This document shows, piece by piece, positions 9,325 to 18,635 of a stretch of 64,000 nt of DNA. Both the position numbers and the translations under genes were made by a program. Below the pieces are notes generated by a model. That model saw nothing but the letters and a program-made list of their open reading frames with translations, did not search any database and had not been told where the DNA came from. This stretch comes from Thalassobacillus pellis (lineage in GTDB: Bacteria; Bacillota; Bacilli; Bacillales; Halobacillaceae): NCBI RefSeq assembly GCF_016908295.1, contig NZ_JAFBDO010000008.1, positions 62,001-126,000 of the forward strand, read 5' to 3'. Positions within the stretch are counted from its first letter, which is position 1. The number at the start of each line of letters is the position of its first letter.

Positions 9325-9632
9325 TTAGAGTCCTCCTTTGTGAACCCATTTTCTTCTTTATCGATGGCACAATAAGTTATACGGTCACTGGTAACAGCTA
9401 ACAGCAGTGCCTTTACCATGCGAAGCTTCGGATTCGTTTTTGGACGGATCAACCATGCAACCATCAATAAAGCCCAAAAGATTCCGTAATACCAAATGAA
9501 GGAAGAGTGAACCGCATAACGAAATAGAAAGCCCAATCCTCCAAGTATTAAGACAACGAGTAGATCAGTGAGATAAAACAGCTGATTAATCTTGAGCTCA
9601 CTTCCAATTTCAGAAGGGATTTTATACTGCAA
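9321..9632 (-). CDS. PrgI/TrsC (VirB3-like) membrane protein
   Basis: 103 residues. The opening YKIPSEIGSELKINQLFYLTDL and two close membrane helices (about 25-43 and 48-65), followed by a short cytoplasmic tail, match the PrgI/TrsC family, the Gram-positive equivalent of VirB3. It is thought to anchor VirB4 at the channel. Confidence 0.8.
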   Translation of the reverse strand: MQYKIPSEIGSELKINQLFYLTDLLVVLILGGLGFLFRYAVHSSFIWYYGIFWALLMVAWLIRPKTNPKLRMVKALLLAVTSDRITYCAIDKEENGFTKEDSK

Positions 9633-9654
9633 AATGAAGACTCCTTTCTCAAAA

Positions 9655-9696
9655 TAAAAACGCGAACAAAGTCATGACCCTTGTCCGCGTTTTTTC
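9655..9696 (-). terminator. Intrinsic terminator or attenuator inside the transfer operon
   Basis: On the minus strand an AAAAAACGCG arm pairs with CGCGTTTTT around an ACAAGG/CTTTGT inner stem, ending in T5-A-T4. The hairpin overlaps the last codons and stop of the VirB6-like gene, so it may limit read-through to prgI-virB4 and the genes beyond. Confidence 0.7.
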
Positions 9697-11372
9697 ATTT
9701 TATTTTTCCAGTTTTCCGTGGTATTCCGTGAAAGCTCATAGGTTCGCTTCGTTCCCTGAATCCTGCTGTTATTACGAATTCGCTCCTTTGCTTGATCTTT
9801 TAAATATTGACCCATTGTTCTTTGTTCTGTGCGATATTGGTTAGGCATTGGAATATCTCCAGTATCTCCAGATTCTTTTTGTAATGCAGAGTCATTAGAA
9901 TTGTTCGGTGCATTCGGTACTTTCAAAGAGCTTGAAACGTCATTGTTAACTGGATTTCCTTTCTTGTTATCACCTTTGGTGGGGTTGCTTTTTCCTTTAC
10001 TATTAAAAGCATTCTTCTCTCCATTACCACCTGAATGACCATTTTGGGTTTGATCAGCAGCTTGAGGAGAATCTATCGGACTCGGTTCTTGCTTCTGTGA
10101 TTCTGAACGTTGCGTTTGCCTTTTTGTTTTTACCCTAGAAATTCCTGCAACGGCACCAGCTGCCCCAGCTCCCATATTCATGACTGCACTGGTCCCTCCA
10201 CTCGCAATAGCACCTGCAGCTTTCTTAGCCGGAGGACCCATCGTTTTAGAGGCAAGATAACCTCCCATTGCAACATGCCAAGCATTCTTCAGACCAGCAT
10301 CAATACCAAAGAGCTTCTGTACAATATTTGGCCCATCAATAACAGCCAAACTTCCAGCAACCAAAGCGACTAAATATCCCATGCCTTCTAAATTCTCGCC
10401 AATAAAGGTGGTGTAATACATATACACACGCAAACTTAAGAAGATCATAATAATAGAAGCGAATATGCTGCCAATATTTTTTATTACAGCTTTTAACCGT
10501 TGCCCATTAGAAATATCAGCATAGGCCATAATAAGCGCCACAATATGATTAAAGCCAAGCTCAAAACAAAGCTTGGCCACCTTAATAGATATCAAAATCA
10601 TCGTAAACGCCATAACCCCGAGCGTTACGATTGCCGTAAACCACTCAACATGCCACCGATAATAGTTTTCCGGTAAAAAGTCGTACCATTCGTCTTTTCC
10701 TAGAGAGACAAGCCCTTCCTCTCCATTTGATTCTAAACCTACTTTATTCATTATAATTTTTTGACTTTCGGGAGATAAGCTATCACCATTTGCTTTGTCA
10801 AAACTATCGTCAACAGTTTCATTTATAGATATCTTGTCAATGGAGCTTGGACTTATATGATGCTGCACCTCAACATCGGGAGTTTCCCAGCCTGTTTCAT
10901 CATATATGGTAATATCAGTAATGTAATCAGTCATTACTTTGTCAGATGTAGTAAAGGAGTCAGTTTCGACTTGTGCAACCTCTACTGCATCCCCAGCAAA
11001 TTCGTTCACCTGCCCCATGCCAAACGTTAAAAGAGAAATCGTCATAATCGAAATGAAAAGGTTCATAGGAATGTCAGACCTGTTCCTTTCTTTATTGAAA
11101 ATCAACCGGAAACCGATCATCGCCAATGAAATAGCTAGCAATATATAGAGAACCGGCTGAATGGTTTCGAGAAAACCTTGCACAGGCTCACTCATAAAGA
11201 AATCCGTTAATGTCAATATGTTGTCCACCATACCTTCTAAACCATCAACAATCATTTTCAAAAATATTATAATGCCCCATCCCATGATCCGTAATCCGGA
11301 TATAAAGATGTTGTTCGTGGAAAGGACATCGGAGAACTCTATCAGCTTTTCTAATAGTTCTTCATCGGACAT
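9672..11372 (-). CDS. VirB6/TrbL-like polytopic channel protein (TrsL-like)
   Basis: 566 residues. Membrane segments lie near residues 70-90, 100-118, 240-262, 270-290, 300-320 and 330-345, followed by an Ala/Gly-rich stretch (about 375-410) and a long hydrophilic low-complexity tail rich in N, S, Q and G. This is the VirB6/TrbL pattern: an inner-membrane channel component with a variable cytoplasmic tail. The ATG at 11372 has GGGGGTG. The gene lies between virD4 and prgI. Confidence 0.82.
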   Translation of the reverse strand: MSDEELLEKLIEFSDVLSTNNIFISGLRIMGWGIIIFLKMIVDGLEGMVDNILTLTDFFMSEPVQGFLETIQPVLYILLAISLAMIGFRLIFNKERNRSDIPMNLFISIMTISLLTFGMGQVNEFAGDAVEVAQVETDSFTTSDKVMTDYITDITIYDETGWETPDVEVQHHISPSSIDKISINETVDDSFDKANGDSLSPESQKIIMNKVGLESNGEEGLVSLGKDEWYDFLPENYYRWHVEWFTAIVTLGVMAFTMILISIKVAKLCFELGFNHIVALIMAYADISNGQRLKAVIKNIGSIFASIIMIFLSLRVYMYYTTFIGENLEGMGYLVALVAGSLAVIDGPNIVQKLFGIDAGLKNAWHVAMGGYLASKTMGPPAKKAAGAIASGGTSAVMNMGAGAAGAVAGISRVKTKRQTQRSESQKQEPSPIDSPQAADQTQNGHSGGNGEKNAFNSKGKSNPTKGDNKKGNPVNNDVSSSLKVPNAPNNSNDSALQKESGDTGDIPMPNQYRTEQRTMGQYLKDQAKERIRNNSRIQGTKRTYELSRNTTENWKNKMKKRGQGS

Positions 11373-11396
11373 TGTTTCACCCCCTTCTTATCAATC

Positions 11397-13904
11397 CTAA
11401 GCCGTTTGTTCTTTAGAAGAATCCCCCTGTTGTTCTTTCCATTTATCGACCTGCTTACGGATATGATCATACACTTGTCGATTAATTTCCTGACCCTCCC
11501 CCAGCAGTTTAAGGTTGTATAGAAAAACCTCCATAGGCTCTCGATTCATTTCCTCTTCGCTGTGATCTAACAGAGGAGCGATCTGATGTTGAATAATATG
11601 AAGGGTACTTTTATCGAAAAATGCTTCGACTCTTTTCTCCAACCATGATTCTGTACCAGGATTCTCCTCATACAGACCATCTCCTATTTGGTTTTGCTCC
11701 TCATTGTTCCTATTTGTAATCGGCGGATTAAAAAAATCTATCACCAATTCCTTGGGTGTGACGTGACGATGAGGAGTGTCGATTTCCTCTTCAGTGATGG
11801 ACCGGCTTGTATCAAAATCCTGACTCAAATAAGTGTGCGCATATTTCATACTGTGCTTCCCTGTATTGTAGATAGGGAATGCTCGAATTTTTCGCCCTTT
11901 TTTATCCCGTCTCATCAATACACGCCGCACCACCGTATCCCCTTCTTCCAATTCCTGCAGCTCATTAGCCGTTAGCAGCTCGCGCCCCTCTGTACTTTCT
12001 GTCTTAGATTTATCCAGAGACAAGGTGGATCCTGATCGTGTGTGTGTATGCAACGTTTTCTTCCCTAATTTAGAAGAAAAATAAGAGGCAGAGTCATAAT
12101 CGGCACTCAGGATATAAATTTCATTACCACAATTACCACGGATAGTTGCTTGTCCGTCTTCCCCGTAAAGATCCTTTAATTGAGCATAGGATTGAACGAC
12201 TAAGTGAAAACGGATATTCCTTCCTAAACAAACCGTGATCTTATTATCCATATCAGCAATAGCGTGCATATTCCCGAATTCATCTAGCATGAAGACGACT
12301 TCCCGCAAACATTTCTGTCCTTTCGCTATAGCTGCATTTTTGGATAGTACATAATACAACTGACTCACAAAAATAGATGGAATCGCGTGAGTGGACGTAT
12401 CATAATCCGGCGTAACCATAAAAACGGCTATCGGCTTCGTAAAAGAAGTAATCCGTTCAACCACCAACTCCTGATTAGAGGGTGAGGAAAATTGAACCTC
12501 ACCCGTTTCCTTATCAATCTTTTCAACTTCTAGTTCCAGATCGCTCATCTGCCTAAAAGATTGATCATCCGTTTGCTTTCGCTTTTGTTTGGCAGATAAC
12601 GGCTCTTGATCCTGCTGGACCTTTAGACGATCCCCAGACTTCAGTGAAGATGAGAAATTAATGGTCCAGGTGCCACTCTCCCCAGATTGATTCGTCTCTG
12701 TTACTCCGTTCGGGAATGTAACATAAACCTTGGAAAATGGAGTACCTCTTCCTTTGATAAATTGCCCAAAACCGACTTTCTTCAGGTCCAAAGAGTTTTT
12801 CGCTGTCATTTTGGCTGTTTCACTCATCGTAAACTTCGTTAAGCCATTCATAGCCGTTGTAAAAATACTTGATCTAGTGTTTCCTTTTGAAAAATTACTC
12901 GTTGCATATTGTTCTTTGGCCACATGTGATTGAGGCAACTCCTGAAAGTACTGATCCAGCGCATTATACTCTTGGCCATTTTTATCTATTTCATTTTTTG
13001 TTCCAAGTTCAGATAACATATTGGCCACCGTGTACATCGTAATTTTTTCCTCAGTTCCTTCTGTAATACTTTTCTCGGTAATCGCAAGTATCATAGCATT
13101 CACAAGAGATTTAGCTGAATCATCCCACATAGGTTCCTTCGCTTGCGGATTGTGATAAAGCATATGAGTGATCGTTTCGCATAACGTTTGAGCTGTCGAA
13201 TAATCACCATCTTGATACGCTTGTTTAACCAGTTCTAAGAGGTTAAAGCTCATGCTTTGCATGGGATTCATCAAATTTAGCACTTCTACCTCATATCCTC
13301 TATCTTCGAGGGTTTCACGACTTGAGGCGAACAGTTCCCCTTTGGGATCATTGATGACTAAAGAGGGCTGTTTCTCTGCCCGGGAATAGGCATCAATTGT
13401 AGGGATGACATACGTTTGTCCTTTTCCACTTCGGGTTGTTCCTATAATTAAGTTATTGACAGGAGAGGGATCAATGTAAGCTTTGTCCCCCTTCCGAGCT
13501 AATACAGGACCTCCCTGACCTGTGTAACGTTGCTTCCGGTCAGGGATAGCCTTGTACTGCTGATTAATTTCTTTTCGTGTGGCAAAACGCTGAGAACCTT
13601 TTTCATCGGTCCCAATTGGTTTAAAGTTACTTCTAAGCTTATAGAGCATGTGAGCAATACCAACAAGACCAGTTAAAGCTGCCAGTCCATAAAAATAAGG
13701 CTGCTCCTTAATGTGAAAGTTCGTGAAATACGACCATTTGATAACTAACGGTTGGCCAAACTTTGGAAAGGTTTGAATGGTATCCCACATAGCAAGGCCT
13801 GTATTCCAAATAAATGTTGCTACACATATGGTCGCTATAAAAAAACAGATGCTCATTGGGATAAGCACCTGCTTCGTAGCGATGACCGACTTCAAAATCA
13901 TCAT
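11397..13904 (-). CDS. VirD4/TraG-type coupling protein
   Basis: 835 residues. Two N-terminal membrane helices (about 12-35 and 68-88), Walker A IIGTTRSGKGQTYVIP near residue 152, INDPKGELFA, and Walker B VFMLDEFGNM identify a VirD4 coupling protein, the ATPase that hands the relaxosome to the channel. The region around 370-480 carries extra sequence between the nucleotide-binding motifs. The precise start is uncertain: two ATGs follow AGGAG with almost no spacing, and a TTG 9 bases downstream is a possible alternative. Confidence 0.93.
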   Translation of the reverse strand: MMILKSVIATKQVLIPMSICFFIATICVATFIWNTGLAMWDTIQTFPKFGQPLVIKWSYFTNFHIKEQPYFYGLAALTGLVGIAHMLYKLRSNFKPIGTDEKGSQRFATRKEINQQYKAIPDRKQRYTGQGGPVLARKGDKAYIDPSPVNNLIIGTTRSGKGQTYVIPTIDAYSRAEKQPSLVINDPKGELFASSRETLEDRGYEVEVLNLMNPMQSMSFNLLELVKQAYQDGDYSTAQTLCETITHMLYHNPQAKEPMWDDSAKSLVNAMILAITEKSITEGTEEKITMYTVANMLSELGTKNEIDKNGQEYNALDQYFQELPQSHVAKEQYATSNFSKGNTRSSIFTTAMNGLTKFTMSETAKMTAKNSLDLKKVGFGQFIKGRGTPFSKVYVTFPNGVTETNQSGESGTWTINFSSSLKSGDRLKVQQDQEPLSAKQKRKQTDDQSFRQMSDLELEVEKIDKETGEVQFSSPSNQELVVERITSFTKPIAVFMVTPDYDTSTHAIPSIFVSQLYYVLSKNAAIAKGQKCLREVVFMLDEFGNMHAIADMDNKITVCLGRNIRFHLVVQSYAQLKDLYGEDGQATIRGNCGNEIYILSADYDSASYFSSKLGKKTLHTHTRSGSTLSLDKSKTESTEGRELLTANELQELEEGDTVVRRVLMRRDKKGRKIRAFPIYNTGKHSMKYAHTYLSQDFDTSRSITEEEIDTPHRHVTPKELVIDFFNPPITNRNNEEQNQIGDGLYEENPGTESWLEKRVEAFFDKSTLHIIQHQIAPLLDHSEEEMNREPMEVFLYNLKLLGEGQEINRQVYDHIRKQVDKWKEQQGDSSKEQTA

Positions 13905-13907
13905 CTC

Positions 13908-15017
13908 CTAAATGTTATTTAATTGATTTTCAATCTTAGCTTTTTGTTTCTTCAACGATTCAATCTTACTTTTGTCTTTATTCTCGGACTGTTTCTCTAT
14001 TTCTATTTGCTCCTGAAGTTTATTCAACTTTCCTTGAAGCTCTTTATATTGATTAATCTTTTGATTCAACTGATCACTTTTGGCTTCGGAGGCCATTTTC
14101 TTTGCTTCCTCAATTTGATCGAGCTGTAAATAAGCGAATCCTTTTTCTTTATAAATTTCTGTGGACATAGGAACATCTTCCACAACAATGGCTTCTTTGT
14201 AATTTCCTGAGTGGTACGCTACTTTAAAATCTCCTAAAGGATTTGGATGCGACTTTTGAAACTTTTCCAGTTCCTCTAATCCATGAATTTGCATCACTTG
14301 CCCAGCTATTAAAGAAACGTTGTCTTTCCCAACCTTTTGTAAAGCTTCTTCATAGTTCTTATTCGCTATAAGAAGGTGAACCAATATCTTTTGTTCAGAC
14401 TCGCTAAGATGTTCTTGTTCTTTCATACGATTAACAGCTTTTTCGGTATCGCCATTCAATGCTGTTTCGTATATTCGCTTTACTATTTTGTAATCCATCA
14501 ATTCATGTTCCATTTTGTTTAATGTTTGTGCTTGGCTGTTAAATACTATAGTTAACGTAATGGATGCGACTACAGCAATTACTAGTAAACCTGCGAGAGA
14601 TCCGGCAATAGCCTTTTCTTGATTATTAAGTTTATTCCAGCCTTTTGCTTCTGTCTTTTTCTGTTCCAACTGTTTTTTCATATCAACTCGATAAGAAGGT
14701 GGAACATGAGATGTTAATTTTTGTAGAAATATGTCTCTTTCTGTTTCTTGATAACGATCTTTTAATGGTAGATTTAAGAGCTTTTGGCATATATGGTTAT
14801 AAATATTTGTAGTCTCTTTTGCCCCCACAACATATGTGCCATTATAAAGTTTATCTCCTTCTTCATTAAAAATCATAAAATCAAGAGAGATTGGTTCTGC
14901 ATTTTTCTTTTTCCATTTTGCATCTAGTTTGTCCGTCTTTTCTACAATTTCTTTGAAGGAATAAGGCTGAAAACTAGTAATCTCTCCAGATATTTTCGAT
15001 GTGAATAACACATGCAT
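13908..15017 (-). CDS. Bitopic transfer-operon protein with TPR-like external domain
   Basis: 369 residues. A cytoplasmic N-terminal domain (1-115) is followed by one membrane helix (about 135-160), a helical repeat region with TPR-like spacing (YETALNGDTEKAV, LIANKNYEEAL, AYHSGNYKEAIVV, AYLQLDQIEEAKK) and a C-terminal coiled coil. The layout recalls EssB of type VII systems and TrsJ-region proteins of conjugative plasmids, but no family is firmly recognised. It lies 4 bases before virD4, so it probably acts at the coupling protein or channel base. Confidence 0.6.
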   Translation of the reverse strand: MHVLFTSKISGEITSFQPYSFKEIVEKTDKLDAKWKKKNAEPISLDFMIFNEEGDKLYNGTYVVGAKETTNIYNHICQKLLNLPLKDRYQETERDIFLQKLTSHVPPSYRVDMKKQLEQKKTEAKGWNKLNNQEKAIAGSLAGLLVIAVVASITLTIVFNSQAQTLNKMEHELMDYKIVKRIYETALNGDTEKAVNRMKEQEHLSESEQKILVHLLIANKNYEEALQKVGKDNVSLIAGQVMQIHGLEELEKFQKSHPNPLGDFKVAYHSGNYKEAIVVEDVPMSTEIYKEKGFAYLQLDQIEEAKKMASEAKSDQLNQKINQYKELQGKLNKLQEQIEIEKQSENKDKSKIESLKKQKAKIENQLNNI

Positions 15018-15032
15018 TTCTATATCACCCCT

Positions 15033-15293
15033 TTAAAAGACCACCTGGCTGTCAATGTACTCCGCAATGGCGGTTGCTCCCATAAGCACTACAAGTCCTA
15101 CAGCTCCACCAATAAACCATACAATGGAACTCTGACGGCCTCGAACACCTCCCCAAATAAGGTGGTAGGCACCAATTCCAAAAGCAATCGCTGCCGAAAT
15201 AATTCCCAGTAATTGCATTGCCGTAAGGATAGACGCCCCTGTAGCTTGAAGGTTACTTATCGCTGACAGAAGAACAATGTCGGTTAATTTCAT
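15033..15293 (-). CDS. VirB2/TrsA-like small membrane protein
   Basis: 86 residues with two hydrophobic helices (about 22-45 and 58-78) joined by a short basic loop GGVRGRQSS. This is the TrbC/VirB2 pilin-like arrangement at the head of Gram-positive transfer operons. Function by analogy only. Confidence 0.6.
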   Translation of the reverse strand: MKLTDIVLLSAISNLQATGASILTAMQLLGIISAAIAFGIGAYHLIWGGVRGRQSSIVWFIGGAVGLVVLMGATAIAEYIDSQVVF

Positions 15294-15308
15294 CGTTTAT
15301 TCGCTCCT

Positions 15309-15503
15309 TTAAAAGTTTGTATCTTCCTTCTCTTCACTTATCCCTTTGTAATGCAATAAAGATTTCATAACTACATCTTGGTTTTCCTGAATATACTCTT
15401 GGTGTTTGCTATGCAGCCAATTGTTATAAGAAAGGTCCTGTATGGTTAATAAAGTTTGAACTAAGTCTTTAGATTGCTTTAGTTCACGATTCGTAGCTCC
15501 CAC
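15309..15503 (-). CDS. Small soluble protein at head of transfer operon
   Basis: About 64 residues, starting at GTG 15503, 7 bases behind AAGGGGG. Helical, charged, ending SEEKEDTNF. It is the first gene after the terminator at 15533 and is probably co-transcribed with the VirB2-like gene. Not recognised. Confidence 0.5.
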   Translation of the reverse strand: MGATNRELKQSKDLVQTLLTIQDLSYNNWLHSKHQEYIQENQDVVMKSLLHYKGISEEKEDTNF

Positions 15504-15532
15504 GAAAATCACCCCCTTTAAAAAATTGACAT

Positions 15533-15566
15533 AAAAAAAGAAGCGATCTAATTAAGATCACTTCCT
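15533..15566 (-). terminator. Intrinsic terminator after the lipoprotein gene
   Basis: GAAG-GATCT / AGATC-CTTC stem around AATTA, followed on the minus strand by seven T. It separates the lipoprotein gene from the transfer operon. Confidence 0.75.
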
Positions 15567-15567
15567 T

Positions 15568-16008
15568 TTAAAATGAAGTTTCATCTATAAATTGATGGAT
15601 AGCTTGTTTTCTATCTTTCAGAGTTTCATATTTTTGCTCTCTTAAAGAAATTCGCTCCTGTAGTTTTCCATCTTCATAATAACTAAGTGATTGAAATAGT
15701 TCACTACCTTCTAACCCTATCTCACTTAATTTTATTTCTCCGTCCAGGATCTTTGGGTTCTGAGCATTAATTTCCTGCACATCGATCTCTTCAATGTTAT
15801 CTTCAACTAAATTTATATATTCTTCTCTTTCCTCTTCCTCTGAAGTATCCGTAACTAATATATAAGCTTCTTCACTATTTTGTATCTTATCTTTAATTTC
15901 CTCTGGTGATAAAGACTCGACTTGGCCAGTGGCTCCTTGAGTTCCGCAACCTACAAGAATTACGGCCAATAATAATCCAGCCAAACCACCGACCCAATAT
16001 CTTTTCAT
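15568..16008 (-). CDS. ICE lipoprotein of unknown function
   Basis: 146 residues with a signal peptide and lipobox (LAVILVGCG, Cys near residue 22). The mature part is acidic and alternates strands and helices (AYILVTDTS, EEIDVQEINAQNPKILDGE), loosely like a thioredoxin fold without the CxxC. It has its own terminator and a long upstream leader. It could be an entry-exclusion or surface protein, but this is inference. Confidence 0.65.
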   Translation of the reverse strand: MKRYWVGGLAGLLLAVILVGCGTQGATGQVESLSPEEIKDKIQNSEEAYILVTDTSEEEEREEYINLVEDNIEEIDVQEINAQNPKILDGEIKLSEIGLEGSELFQSLSYYEDGKLQERISLREQKYETLKDRKQAIHQFIDETSF

Positions 16009-16424
16009 CAGATCATCCTTTCACAAGTGATTTGTATAACGATTCTAACACCTACTCAAACAAAAAACCACATAATGGAAAGGAATAGAATGAATTTGAT
16101 TGTTTATGGCTAGGTACAATCAACCCTATGCAGCGACATCTAATTTATATCATGCACTGCAACGTACATCGTTTCTAGCATATACGAAGAACTTTATGCA
16201 TCTAGGTCAGACTCTCCAGAGCTTCATTGGTATTAACCTCACCTAAAGAGTATAACCATTATTGACGCAACGCTTTTCCGAGCCACAAGATGCGTTTCAC
16301 GTTACACGCACCGAACGCTTATCGACTGCTAGGAAAATACCGTGACATTTCTTTTCCTAACATAGATATGTACTTTTCAATGTTCAATAAGTGCTGTTCA
16401 AGCACGTATTAAAATCGTTATATT
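16009..16424. other. 416-base leader region without a gene
   Basis: No convincing open reading frame. On the minus strand, upstream of the lipoprotein gene, are a TTGATTGT...ACAATCAA hairpin (about 16099-16126) and a GTGCT...AGCAC hairpin (about 16391-16405). The base composition is more even than in the neighbouring genes, so a structured leader RNA or small RNA is possible. Confidence 0.4.
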
Positions 16425-16652
16425 TCACCTTACGGATTTCAGTTCACTCATAGGATTTTTCCGTTTTGCAATGGTTCTAAAATGCTTGTTCTTTACAGTT
16501 CGGATTCGATAATAGATTTTAGATAGCCTTTCAGCAGCACCATTTCTATCTATCGCCCAAGGACCATGAACGTTGTACACTTTTCCTTCAAAGGTTTTTA
16601 CATTATCTGCTTGTGAGGAAATATCATAAAAGGCGAAACGAGATATCTTCAT
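16425..16652 (-). CDS. Small basic ICE protein of unknown function
   Basis: 75 residues, basic, with AAGGGAGGTGG 5 bases before the ATG. It follows the DnaD-like gene by 22 bases. No domain recognised; a DNA- or RNA-binding role would fit its charge. Confidence 0.5.
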   Translation of the reverse strand: MKISRFAFYDISSQADNVKTFEGKVYNVHGPWAIDRNGAAERLSKIYYRIRTVKNKHFRTIAKRKNPMSELKSVR

Positions 16653-16674
16653 ATAACCACCTCCCTTAGAAAGG

Positions 16675-17691
16675 TCATGAATCTCCTACAACTTTCAAAT
16701 TTGATTTGCTTAATAAAATGTCTTTAGCTGAGCTTTCCCCTTCCCGAATAGCATCAAGATCTTCTTCGGAAAGATCATATCTGTTATGAATCGCTTCAAG
16801 AATACTCTCCCTGGATCTTTTTAACTTAATTCCTAACTCAATCGTCCGAGCCGTATCATCAATGGTTGGCTTTTTATTTTCTTGTTGTTTTTGTTCGTTA
16901 CGGTTTTTAAACCATTCAGGTAGTACTTCTTGACTCGATGGTCCTTTAGAAAACTGTCGCTTGCGGTGAATTTTATCCCTATGTTCAACCTCTTCTTCTT
17001 CAGCTTGTTCAATGGTTTTAATTCCTTTATTTAGCCAGGATTGAAGTATACTATTCACGTATCCCCACGAAATCTTATTTCGTTCCAATGAACGTTTCAT
17101 AGCCTCAATGGTTAATTCATCCCCAAGCTCCGCTATCCACCCAGCTACTTCATTAGAAATATGAGGAGATAATACTCCGAAATTGTTTTGGTAAAATTGA
17201 ACAGCCTCGCTATTTTGTTCAGATGTAGTTGTAGTAATAAATTCTTTTACATTCTTAACTTCTTTAAGTTCTCGTTCATTCTTGTATGTGTCTTTTTGCT
17301 GTCCTTCTGATGTCGAGTAGTTGTCGTCTTGATGTTTTTCTGCTGTTGTTTTGTTGTCGTATTCTTCACCATTAGATTGATAGAACGCCCAATTTTCAAC
17401 GGTCACAACACTATATTTGTTGGTGGATTCAACCGTGATTACACCGTCTTCTTCTAATGTTTTTATATAATCACGGACGGTAGATGCATTCATATTCAAT
17501 TCGGATGCAGCTTGTTTTCTGCCAAATATGAATTGCCCAGGTTCAAGCTCTACCTTTTGTCTACCCACTCTGGACTCAGTAACTTTGTGACTGGATTTGG
17601 CAACACAGTAAATAAAGACCTTTAACATCTTTTCATTTTCAAAAATTTCACTATGGAGGATTTTTCGGTGAAGCTTTACCCACCCCTGCAT
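16675..17691 (-). CDS. DnaD-domain replication initiation protein
   Basis: 338 residues. The N-terminal 115 residues form a winged-helix of the phage/ICE replisome-organiser type (GWVKLHRKILHSEIFEN, FGRKQAASELNMNASTVRDY). A DnaD domain follows near 165-235 (FYQNNFGVLSPHISNEV, ISWGYVNSILQSWLNKGI) and a charged tail. It probably initiates autonomous replication of the excised element. Strong GAGAGAGGTG ribosome binding site. Confidence 0.85.
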   Translation of the reverse strand: MQGWVKLHRKILHSEIFENEKMLKVFIYCVAKSSHKVTESRVGRQKVELEPGQFIFGRKQAASELNMNASTVRDYIKTLEEDGVITVESTNKYSVVTVENWAFYQSNGEEYDNKTTAEKHQDDNYSTSEGQQKDTYKNERELKEVKNVKEFITTTTSEQNSEAVQFYQNNFGVLSPHISNEVAGWIAELGDELTIEAMKRSLERNKISWGYVNSILQSWLNKGIKTIEQAEEEEVEHRDKIHRKRQFSKGPSSQEVLPEWFKNRNEQKQQENKKPTIDDTARTIELGIKLKRSRESILEAIHNRYDLSEEDLDAIREGESSAKDILLSKSNLKVVGDS

Positions 17692-17718
17692 TCTTTCACC
17701 TCTCTCCCGGCCATCAAT

Positions 17719-18249
17719 TCACTCATTAATATAGCCTTTTGCTTTTAAGTCAGAATGATGTTTTTTCCAAATCTTTAACCAGTTGATTCCATAGTTATCA
17801 CACAGCGCTGCTAAATATACGGTTGAAAAATGAACAACATTCGCTAGTGACTCTGCTGATTTTTGAATACCCTGCAATTCCACAGAGCGATCAGTGTATA
17901 AACTATCTGTCCACTTAATTTTAGTCATCACTTCTATAGCTTCTTGTAATTCCTTCTCTACCATCAATTGTAAAAAATAATTATCATTATTAGCCGCAGG
18001 TCCGTTTAACCGTGTCAGTCCCCACCCAATATATTCATCAACGGTTTCTAATGCCAACCATGGATTGTTATATTTTTCAATAAAATATTTGGTTGTAACC
18101 GGAGGAATCTTTCTTTCTCCACTTTCTTGCTTGGAAATATACTCCCTGGATTGAAACATATCGACTGATAACTGTTGCTGTGTCTTATCTTTACTTCTTC
18201 TCATTTCCTTCATGAGCTGCGCTGACTTACTTTTTTTGATCCTGCTCAC
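17719..18249 (-). CDS. XRE-type regulator with long C-terminal domain
   Basis: 176 residues. Residues 8-55 form a Cro/CI-like helix-turn-helix (MRRSKDKTQQQLSVDMFQS, then KQESGERKIPP); the remaining 120 residues are helical and unrecognised. The start is probably GTG at 18249 with a weak ribosome binding site. It lies in the early operon between the excisionase-like and DnaD genes and may regulate the replication or transfer genes. Confidence 0.65.
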   Translation of the reverse strand: MSRIKKSKSAQLMKEMRRSKDKTQQQLSVDMFQSREYISKQESGERKIPPVTTKYFIEKYNNPWLALETVDEYIGWGLTRLNGPAANNDNYFLQLMVEKELQEAIEVMTKIKWTDSLYTDRSVELQGIQKSAESLANVVHFSTVYLAALCDNYGINWLKIWKKHHSDLKAKGYINE

Positions 18250-18311
18250 CTCTTCTGAGTTTATTTGTACCAGTAATCTATAGACGTTTGATTTAAGATA
18301 AATTTATAGAA

Positions 18312-18635
18312 TTAAATGACCCCAAAATTTCTTTTGGGAGCTATTTGATCGGACACTTCAACATGATCTCTTATCCAACTAATCACAAGGTCTTTTGGAT
18401 AAAGTGTACGTCCTCCAACTTTCACTTTTGGAAAGTCTTCACGTTTCAAGACATGAGCATCTAATGACTGAACGCTAACATTGAAAACATATTCAGCTAG
18501 GCTTGTGCGGTCCAACAAATATGGCAATTCAGTTTCCTTGCTCGCATCTTCTTGTGCTTTTTTGGCAATATCATAAAAAATATCGTAAACCTTATTATTA
18601 AAATCAGCTTCTGGCTGCAGCTTGGCTTCAAACAT
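18312..18635 (-). CDS. Excisionase-like small DNA-binding protein
   Basis: 107 residues. The C-terminal half (DRTSLAEYVFNVSVQSL, KVGGRTLYPKDLVISWI) has the winged MerR/excisionase pattern with 'sensor' helix and wing. AAAAGGAGATG precedes the ATG, which abuts the stop of the upstream regulator. Divergent from the repressor, as xis is in ICEBs1, so it is probably the recombination directionality factor. Confidence 0.65.
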   Translation of the reverse strand: MFEAKLQPEADFNNKVYDIFYDIAKKAQEDASKETELPYLLDRTSLAEYVFNVSVQSLDAHVLKREDFPKVKVGGRTLYPKDLVISWIRDHVEVSDQIAPKRNFGVI

